Part shown: positions 57,801 through 64,000 of the stretch, in pieces
Numbering within the stretch: the first letter of the stretch is position 1
How the letters are laid out: each line of letters starts with the position of its first letter
NCBI RefSeq assembly: GCF_015319355.1
Contig: NZ_JADILU010000006.1
Location: 1 to 64,000 of the forward strand
DNA: 64,000 nucleotides
Direction: 5' to 3'
From: Psychroserpens luteus
GTDB taxonomy: Bacteria; Bacteroidota; Bacteroidia; Flavobacteriales; Flavobacteriaceae
The notes under the pieces: generated by a model
What the model was told of the DNA's origin: nothing
What the model saw: only the letters and a program-made list of their open reading frames with translations
The model's database searches: none
Made by a program: the position numbers and the translations under genes

Positions 57801-59979
57801 CAGGATTTCCTGTTAGTGTACCAGTAGAGGTTATTTCTATATCTAAATCGTAACTCGTGTCAATATTACCATTTATGTCAACAGCAGAGACAGTCACATC
57901 TGGTGTCATTATAGCATTAACAAAGGTGTTAGAAGGTTGTTGAGAAAAAACCAGTTCGGTTACATAAACATCTACAATAATATCATTACTAACAATATCG
58001 CCTAGTAAGAATGGATCCGCAAAACCAGAACCACTAATATTAGCAGCAAAACCATTTGAAGCAGAATCAATTTGAAACTGAATGACACTACTATCTACAA
58101 TGTTTGTAGTATTTAAGTAAAACCCTAAAACAAATTCTAAAGACGTTCCATCTGTAATAGAGATAGGTGTCCCAAAGTCTAAAATAATCTCTGTATCTGT
58201 AATTGTTGTAGTTGGTGTGTAATCGACTAAATTCTCATCATATACAGTGATACCTTGGATGTGGTCTGACCAACCTGCGGTGTTATTTGGTCCAGGTACA
58301 AAACGCATCGTGGTAATGTTTGTAGGGAGTCCATCAGCTGTTCCTAGATCTACTACTTCAAATCCAAAAGCATCAAATGCAGTACCACTTGTAGTGCTAC
58401 TTGCAGCAGTAATAGTTGTTGTTCCTAATTGAAATGTTGGGTCATAGACTTCAGTGTCTGAGTCATTTGGTGCTACACCTGCAGCAACTACAACATCATC
58501 TACAACAACACCACGTCCATAATTTCCAATTGCATCAAAAGCAATATAATAATCTGAACTTGGGTTAGGTAGTAAAACAGATTCTTGTGTCCAAGACCCT
58601 ATTGAACTAGTAAATTCTTGTCCTGGAATAATTGTCCAAGTACCACCAGCAGACGTTTTATAATAAACTCTAAGTTCATCTTGATCACCACTCCAATCTA
58701 CTTGAGCATGCCAAAAGGATAAAGTTGGGTTAGAAACACCAGATAAATTTAAAGCAGGAGAGATTAATTTAGTTTGGTCACCACCTGTATTATAAAACTG
58801 GGCATTGAATGATCCTGTGTTTGCAGAAAGCACATTGCTGTCTCCATCTGTATATATCCAATCTGTTGCTCCAGTTTCATATTCTTGAGACCAACAAGAT
58901 GGTAATGCACCACCTTCAAACCCTTCAGTAAAAGGAAAAGAATTTACAGTTGTACAAGGTGTCATTGCATCTGCGCTTAAACCAATAGAATATTCTGTAT
59001 TATCATAAGAGTAAGCTCTGTAATAATATGTTGTTCCTTCTGTTAATCCAGTATGATTAAAAACTGGGTCAGGATCTGCACCAAGACCAACGACTAAAAT
59101 TTCATCATCACCAAAGAAATTCCCTACTGTTGGAGTTCCTGTTGGTGTATCAAAATTATTATCGGTATTAAATACGATTACGACATTATCTCCAGTAGCA
59201 TTATTTCCTGGATCATTATCATCATAAGTTAAATCTATTTGTGTAGAAGAACTTGCATTTGCTGCTAAAGCATCTGGGTTTGCTGGACCAGAAACTACAA
59301 TTGATTCAACTAAAACATCATCCATCCATAATAATCCAGCTCTAGTACTACTAAATTCAAAGCTTAGACCAAAAAAATTATTGAACGTATAATCATTATT
59401 TATTCCAGTACCTTGAGATACCAAATTATCAAAACCTCCATCTGTATCAATAAGTAATTCCCAATTACCTGCTGCTGTTCTTATAACTTTAATTCCTACT
59501 GTGTCATTTGCATCCCAATTAAATGTTGACGTTACAATAGCTCCATCTGCAGATCCATTAGTTACTTTCCATAAAGTTAAAATATCTGAAGTACCTGTTA
59601 GATTAACTCCAACAGCATAACCGTCAACTGAATTTGAGTTTATATTGAATTCATTAGCTGCGAGATATATCCAAAATTTATTTCCCCCAGAAGGATCCCA
59701 GTTTCCATTGGCTAAATTAAACTGCCAAGATGTATCTTGGTTTGCTATATCTAATGCTGAGGTATTATATGCAATATAACTAGATCCAGAAGTACCTGAA
59801 AGGTTATGTTTTAAAGATCTACTTCCTGTAATTGGATTAGTACTAGAATTTATCCAGTGAAATGCGCTTCCTTGTCCCCAACCGGATAAGTCTCCATCTT
59901 CAAAATCATCATCAATGACCTGCCCAAACCCTAAATTTCCTATTAAAAGAAGTACTAAAAATGCGTAAAAATGTTTCAT
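54862..59979 (-). CDS. Giant multidomain T9SS-exported protein (1705 aa)
   Basis: After a signal peptide (ends GFGQ) come: a LamG/concanavalin-like region (about 20-230), an Fn3-like region (about 235-345), a MAM-like/choice-of-anchor J domain (about 347-505; FPFTEGFEGGALPSCWSQ), further beta domains including an Ig-like one starting FSQQPSNTFVNA, and a trefoil-like stretch (FEKITSLAQLTDGYYVIVEA). The C-terminal 500 or so residues match its neighbours, with WNLIGNPYPSYI and a T9SS sorting domain. It is probably a surface or secreted adhesin/binding protein; no catalytic motif is seen. Domain names are by resemblance. Confidence 0.82.
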   Translation of the reverse strand: MKHFYAFLVLLLIGNLGFGQVIDDDFEDGDLSGWGQGSAFHWINSSTNPITGSRSLKHNLSGTSGSSYIAYNTSALDIANQDTSWQFNLANGNWDPSGGNKFWIYLAANEFNINSNSVDGYAVGVNLTGTSDILTLWKVTNGSADGAIVTSTFNWDANDTVGIKVIRTAAGNWELLIDTDGGFDNLVSQGTGINNDYTFNNFFGLSFEFSSTRAGLLWMDDVLVESIVVSGPANPDALAANASSSTQIDLTYDDNDPGNNATGDNVVIVFNTDNNFDTPTGTPTVGNFFGDDEILVVGLGADPDPVFNHTGLTEGTTYYYRAYSYDNTEYSIGLSADAMTPCTTVNSFPFTEGFEGGALPSCWSQEYETGATDWIYTDGDSNVLSANTGSFNAQFYNTGGDQTKLISPALNLSGVSNPTLSFWHAQVDWSGDQDELRVYYKTSAGGTWTIIPGQEFTSSIGSWTQESVLLPNPSSDYYIAFDAIGNYGRGVVVDDVVVAAGVAPNDSDTEVYDPTFQLGTTTITAASSTTSGTAFDAFGFEVVDLGTADGLPTNITTMRFVPGPNNTAGWSDHIQGITVYDENLVDYTPTTTITDTEIILDFGTPISITDGTSLEFVLGFYLNTTNIVDSSVIQFQIDSASNGFAANISGSGFADPFLLGDIVSNDIIVDVYVTELVFSQQPSNTFVNAIMTPDVTVSAVDINGNIDTSYDLDIEITSTGTLTGNPVTATPVDGVATFTGLTHTAIGTALVITADDDLYPTINSNTFDIEEPPATYNGVGVFEKITSLAQLTDGYYVIVEAGDEWAMNNTHNGTYLSRASVTPVDDLITNPDVSIVWSIQTDGSGKTIYNDVTAKFVSYTGSSNNVQVVDNVSSNNQRWNFSYSSGNFIASNAAVTARDLQYNSGAPRFACYTGSQEDLLLYKFVESEDAILSAVPGELINLNYIETQGPSLDQELAVSGANLDNSDVILTLGGNNFELSLDQTTYSNTITLTNFDGTETSIFVRLKENLISNDYNDTLTISGGDADDITVTLQGTVLELFNLPYFNGLRNQVDWDEALAFDFEFNGTSFETSSEGYIKMPINSDIITAPINFSLYNFLEVEFDLTTFGGSSGQELTVFVSNNGIDYTGLDAFSVPGSYDTFTQIIDVTAFSATNGRIKFEITGGSNETRFRDLNIKFFEKYMFDGTDWSPSDPNGVATASDNIIITSGDAIISSNTSINTVTINPGASLTIDAVATLTVADNFTLESVSNSYSSLILDGTITGTVNYSRHINTTASTTGNDLISAPLTGQTFTSFVDANSNIVSNNDNSLYLFGPFEKPTNEYITYSSSETATLDPAIGYRAASTDDGNFIFTGTVNKTDKAIPIVSSGTGNTEWNLIGNPYPSYITLSEFLSQNGSVFTIERSGVYGYGGDASTGWTIWNQAFSDFNPDALIAPGQGFLVTSKSASETVNFTTGMRSSGDTDDFIEDERSSTVINISQLKLQITNSTKMFNTDFYFNDTATLGLNPGYDSGLLGSVDDFALYSHLVEENTGLALGIQTLNNTNLSTEVIIPLGVNANQGEQLTFSIAESTLASSVNVYLEDNLANTSTLLTTGDYILTPNTNLSGTGRFFLRFTEEALSTVENSFNNLNIYTSKATKEIVVNGQLAENTMCNIYDVQGRLVSTTQLNYTTLENRINISTVSTGIYIVKLQSNNLEKTQKLIIE

Positions 59980-60163
59980 GTGAAGAGGTAATATATAGTT
60001 AGTCGATTAAAATGTAAATATCTTGTTCGTTTTTATCTAATTAAAGGAGGCAAATATAGTAAAAGAAATTAATTAAGGTGTTTGCTCATATTAAGTTAGT
60101 ATTAAGTCTGTTTTTTCAAATAATTAATACTAGTCTACATATTAACTCGTTATGATTTTACAT

Positions 60164-60200
60164 AAAAAAAAGGCACACTTAAATAAGTGTGCCTTTTTTT
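60164..60200 (-). terminator. Strong terminator after the 1180-residue gene
   Basis: AAAAAAAGGCACACTT (60165-60180) pairs perfectly with AAGTGTGCCTTTTTTT (60185-60200) around 4 nt. Read leftward it follows the stop at 60220. Confidence 0.95.
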
Positions 60201-60219
60201 AATATTTGTAATTATTAAT

Positions 60220-63200
60220 CTAGTTAACAATCACTTTTTGCGATTTTTGAGATATCCCATTATTTAATTTTACAACATAAATTCCTGTTGTAAATCCAGA
60301 AATATCAATTTGATTAGAATTACTTCCAGAATCTAATTTTGATGTTAAGATCATGCGACCTTGAATGTCATAGATTTCAATCGTCGTATCATTATCAAGT
60401 GCTCCTTTTACGAATAATGTTTTAGGAGATTTCGTTGTATAAATTTGAATGGTTTCAAAGTTTTCTTCTGAAGTTGATAATGCTTCCGCAGAAAATCTAA
60501 GGAAAAACCGTCCTGTTCCTGATAAAACTGTATTAGGAGTGAAAATATAATTTGATGTGTTTAATAAAGTAAATGTATTCGTTACAGTATCTTCTAAATA
60601 CACATCAACACCTTCTGGAATATTATGTTCTGAAATACTAATTGTCAATTGCTCACCTTGATTAGCATTAACTCCTAAAGGAATAGTCACGTCATTGATA
60701 GCATTGTAATTAACAGATTGTGCTCCTAAATTTAATCCAGCATTGTTTGATACTAAATGAGAAAAGATAGCAAATTCTGGTGCTTCACTTTGATAGAGAC
60801 CAGAATCGTATCCAGAATCCATACCAAGTGTTGCATTATCATTAAAATATAGGTCTGTGTTAAATAGTGCATTCTCACGTGATAACTGAAGTTTTACATG
60901 AGCAAGATTATTAGTGCCATTTCTACCTACAATAAAGTCATCTGTTGTACCAATAGAACGAGAGTTAACATCAAAAGTAATTTCGCCACCACCAACTTTA
61001 GAAGCTACAAGGAATCCTTGACCTGGTGTTATTTTAGCAGTTGGGTTGGCATCAGAATAAGCTTGATTCCATATTGTAAACCCATCTAAAGCAGAGCCAT
61101 CATAACCATAGACTCCAGAGTTTGTAATGCTAAACTCACTATTGTTATCAGATAAAAAATCTGAAAGTTTAATATATGAAGAGAACGGGTTACCTACCAA
61201 ATTAAAATCGCTAGCACTTCCAACTGTTATTAGAGTTGTAACTGTTGACGTTAGTACATCACCTGTAAATTCAAAATTTGATCCAATAGCAGCAGTAGAA
61301 GCTGTTCTATATCCAATCCCAGCAGTAAGAGGCGTAGCATCGTCTGCAGTTGTAAAATTCGTATAAGTATTTGCATTATTATTAAATGGGCCAAATAAGT
61401 ATGATGGGACTCCATCAATATTTCCTGACGGTAAATCTGAATTAGCAGTCCTAAATGCTAAAAATGTTTGACTAGGATTAGTAACAGGAGCAGCAATTAA
61501 ATCATTTGCGCCAGTAGGAGAACCAGGATTTGCAAATTGGTTAACGTGACGATTGTAACTTACCTCACCTTGAACATCATTTGAAATTAATGAAGAGTAA
61601 CTTGTAGAAACCGAATTCATCTCTAAAGTTCCTTTATTTATAATACTTGCATTAGTAACTAAAGATTGACCAGCAGATATTGATGTTGTACCTAGTGTAT
61701 TAACATAGAAATTATTAGCTTGAATATTAGTTCCTATGATGTAAGTACCATCATATACATATACGTTATCTGTTCCTGTAGTATTAGAAGGTGGGTTTGG
61801 AGACCAACCATTATCTGCATAAAGTAAGCCATCAAAAAGACTAACTAAGCTAAAGTTGTCAAATCCAGAATAACCATCCAGACCATTATCTCTAATGCTT
61901 ACTTCTAAGCCAATTGTGTTAACTGAATTTGGAATATCTAACCAAACCGTACCTTGACCATCTGTCGCTGTGAAATTTCCGTCTAGTAAAAACACATCTG
62001 CTTGAGCTACACCGTCATAAATAAGTGTGTATTTAGCATCATCATTATTGGCATTGTATCCAATTACTTGCCAGTCAAATGATAATTTGATATCAGCGTA
62101 AGCACTTATATCTATTGTAGTAAACGTTAATGTTGCAAAACCTGTAGTACCATTACCTTCATCATTTAAATCATTTTCTCCAAAAATATTATTTGAGAAT
62201 GAATTATAATTTAATGGAGAAGCGCTAGCAATATCAATAACATCATAGTAACCATCAACTCCCCAACCATTATCAAACAAAGGCATAACATTTGATTCAT
62301 AAGTCCATTCTGGAGTAGATCCATCAAAATCTTGAGAAGCGATTGTGATTAACGGTCCTTCTACTGTGAAAGCACTACTTGCTGCAGGAGATAGACTGCC
62401 TCCATAAACTAATAAGGTAGCTACGCTTTCTTTTTCGGTAAATACAATAGTGTTTAATGTTGCAAAACCATTAGTTATTGGATACATGATTAATGCTGGA
62501 TCTAATGATCCTGCTGCGAGTACGTTTATGGTTCCATTAAAATCTAAATCCTGTACCTCATTTGCATCGGCAGCTTTAACAGTAGGAAAAGGTTTCATTA
62601 TCTCAAACTGGTAGGTGTCTGTTGGACTTTGAATAAAAACATATTGTGTCGCAGTAACTTCAATTCTATTGTCATCACCTGCTATTGGTGTTTGAGCTCC
62701 TCCAGCATCATAAGCATTAAAAATTGAGCCACTTGTTTCATCTGCAACCGCAGAATTTATTATGATTTGAAATTGTTCATTATCAACAATCGTAGGCACA
62801 TTAAATGTAGCATAGACGTCAAATGTTTTTGAACTATTATCTAGAGCAGAAAGTCCTGTGATTCCACTAAATATTGTGTTATCTGTAATAGTTGTGACTT
62901 CGGAAATGTTAGTTGATCCATCAAAAATCGCCATTGCAGCAAATAATGAACTATTATTTACTCCTAATTCTAAATCTGTTAGGATTGTAGGAAGAGCATC
63001 AGCATCTGATAATGTATTCCCACCATCTTGAATCGTAAATTCACCAATTTTAATAGCATTACCTGTAGTAAGACCAGAAGTTGCAGTAAAACCTGAGTAT
63101 GCTATATTATCTGTTGGGTCAAAAGATGTCGCTATAATATTTGAATCTGTACTGTTAGCTGACGTTGAAGTAATGTTACCAATTAATCTAACTGCTGGAA

Positions 63201-63762
63201 TTGCAATTCCAAAAGCACTCCAAGCGCTACGACCTTGCATACGTAGCCATCCTGCGTTTGTTGAAGAATTCCATGCATATAATCTAAATGTAATCGTTCC
63301 TGAAGCACCTGAGTTGATACTCAGTCCATTTATGTTAATATTTGTACTAGTGTCTGCAAGTAGAGTAGAAGACGCATCTACTGGAATTCCAGCAGTTGTA
63401 AAACCATCTAAACTATAAAATAATTGCCATTCTGCTGGGCCATCAGTATTACGCCTCAATCTCATATCAAGTTCTGTGACTTCAATGTCATAATTTGCGT
63501 TAGAAGATGTAGACCATTCAATATAGTCGTTGTTAGTAGCAGCATCTGCTTGAGTTGTTTGATCCCAATTTCTTGTGGAAAAGGCAGTTCCGGCTCTTTG
63601 AATAACACCAGATCCTCTAGATAATCCTACTGAGGATATTGAAGGATCATTACCTGTGGCAGTTGGTCCGGGACCATTAGTTCTGTCAATTGTTACAATA
63701 GTTTGGGCATAACCAAAAGATGTAAAAAGAATTGTAATTAGTAAAACGTAAATTTTTCTCAT
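60220..63762 (-). CDS. Large T9SS-exported protein (1180 aa)
   Basis: The product has a signal peptide (MRKIYVLLITILFTSFGYAQ), several beta-rich N-terminal domains (about 20-470), an anchor-J-like stretch near 475-650 (SQDFDGSTPEWTYESN ... DGYSGFDNFSLVSL), then the shared C-terminal module from about 655 (NGWSPNPPSN, SGTGRFFLRF) and a T9SS sorting domain (IYDIQGRMI, TTGIYVVKL). It has no visible catalytic motif and is probably a surface or secreted binding protein. Confidence 0.83.
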   Translation of the reverse strand: MRKIYVLLITILFTSFGYAQTIVTIDRTNGPGPTATGNDPSISSVGLSRGSGVIQRAGTAFSTRNWDQTTQADAATNNDYIEWSTSSNANYDIEVTELDMRLRRNTDGPAEWQLFYSLDGFTTAGIPVDASSTLLADTSTNININGLSINSGASGTITFRLYAWNSSTNAGWLRMQGRSAWSAFGIAIPAVRLIGNITSTSANSTDSNIIATSFDPTDNIAYSGFTATSGLTTGNAIKIGEFTIQDGGNTLSDADALPTILTDLELGVNNSSLFAAMAIFDGSTNISEVTTITDNTIFSGITGLSALDNSSKTFDVYATFNVPTIVDNEQFQIIINSAVADETSGSIFNAYDAGGAQTPIAGDDNRIEVTATQYVFIQSPTDTYQFEIMKPFPTVKAADANEVQDLDFNGTINVLAAGSLDPALIMYPITNGFATLNTIVFTEKESVATLLVYGGSLSPAASSAFTVEGPLITIASQDFDGSTPEWTYESNVMPLFDNGWGVDGYYDVIDIASASPLNYNSFSNNIFGENDLNDEGNGTTGFATLTFTTIDISAYADIKLSFDWQVIGYNANNDDAKYTLIYDGVAQADVFLLDGNFTATDGQGTVWLDIPNSVNTIGLEVSIRDNGLDGYSGFDNFSLVSLFDGLLYADNGWSPNPPSNTTGTDNVYVYDGTYIIGTNIQANNFYVNTLGTTSISAGQSLVTNASIINKGTLEMNSVSTSYSSLISNDVQGEVSYNRHVNQFANPGSPTGANDLIAAPVTNPSQTFLAFRTANSDLPSGNIDGVPSYLFGPFNNNANTYTNFTTADDATPLTAGIGYRTASTAAIGSNFEFTGDVLTSTVTTLITVGSASDFNLVGNPFSSYIKLSDFLSDNNSEFSITNSGVYGYDGSALDGFTIWNQAYSDANPTAKITPGQGFLVASKVGGGEITFDVNSRSIGTTDDFIVGRNGTNNLAHVKLQLSRENALFNTDLYFNDNATLGMDSGYDSGLYQSEAPEFAIFSHLVSNNAGLNLGAQSVNYNAINDVTIPLGVNANQGEQLTISISEHNIPEGVDVYLEDTVTNTFTLLNTSNYIFTPNTVLSGTGRFFLRFSAEALSTSEENFETIQIYTTKSPKTLFVKGALDNDTTIEIYDIQGRMILTSKLDSGSNSNQIDISGFTTGIYVVKLNNGISQKSQKVIVN

Positions 63763-64000
63763 AATGTGAATTAATAAATAAAAATATTCCTACATTCTTA
63801 TTAATGATATGTAATAAATAAAAATTTTGTAGATAGAGGGTTAGCAAAAATAAGGAAATGAAATGAGTTAGTTTAGCAAAAAATACTTAATTAGTAGCGG
63901 AATCCTTTGTTTGTAGGAATAATCTTTCTTTTTTAGGAAGATTTTACTATATTGTGTTAAATACTAGAGCAGTCTGCTTAGGTCAATTTAATTTATAGGA
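63763..64000. other. Upstream region at the right edge
   Basis: AT-rich sequence upstream of the 1180-residue gene. A weak hairpin, AATCTTTC (63921-63928) / GGAAGATT (63936-63943), is present. I see no gene. Confidence 0.4.

Noticed and set aside
1-64000. CRISPR array or phage-defence cluster
   Set aside because: No regularly spaced repeats with unique spacers and no cas, restriction or known defence gene were seen.

Overview
The window comes from an AT-rich member of the Bacteroidota, almost certainly a marine Flavobacteriaceae (Winogradskyella/Olleya/Lacinutrix-like; genus is a guess). The signs are type IX secretion C-terminal domains, TAnnTTTG promoter boxes with little Shine-Dalgarno, a GYDIA-type GHMP kinase beside a class II HMG-CoA reductase, and the Bacteroidota form of the division/cell-wall cluster.

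Layout. Positions 1-1010 are a decayed, integration-scarred edge: a tRNA-Met-like 3' fragment, two pairs of short direct repeats, a broken SRAP-family gene and a tRNA-Phe. From 1277 to 9258, coaX, a barrel protein, a TPR protein, lptC, a small membrane protein, a CNNM/CBS transporter-like protein and a PpiD-like foldase form a rightward envelope block. Two mevalonate-pathway genes (9348-11612, leftward) follow. Next come a peptide-use block (DPP-IV-like peptidase, two POT transporters), a thioredoxin-like protein, and leftward comEC, NlpC/P60, lpxB and surE. A tail-specific protease with a lone OppC-type permease, a frameshifted gene, engB and a hydrolase fill 23608-28810.

The dcw cluster (29108-44790) runs mraZ-rsmH-ftsL-ftsI-murE-mraY-murD-ftsW-murG-murC-ftsQ-ftsA-ftsZ, followed by yqeY and tRNA-Arg. 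It starts with a clear three-repeat MraZ operator and a textbook -7 box. MurE carries the DNPR motif expected for meso-diaminopimelate. Two REP-like repeats sit on either side of murD.

The right third is accessory. At 47436-49858 there is a compact leftward operon made of a 53-residue peptide, a PqqD-like/HPr-kinase-like protein and an NTP_transf_5-type nucleotidyltransferase. This looks like an undescribed or poorly described RiPP-type peptide-tailoring system with no lasso cyclase or protease nearby, and it is the strongest novelty candidate. It is followed by four large leftward T9SS-exported proteins that share a C-terminal module of about 500 residues. Two of them are near-duplicates whose upstream regions keep a LacI-type palindrome at identical spacing.

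A word, CTTCGGAA (often TTTCTTCGGAA), recurs far more than composition predicts across 2-46 kb and almost vanishes in the accessory right third.
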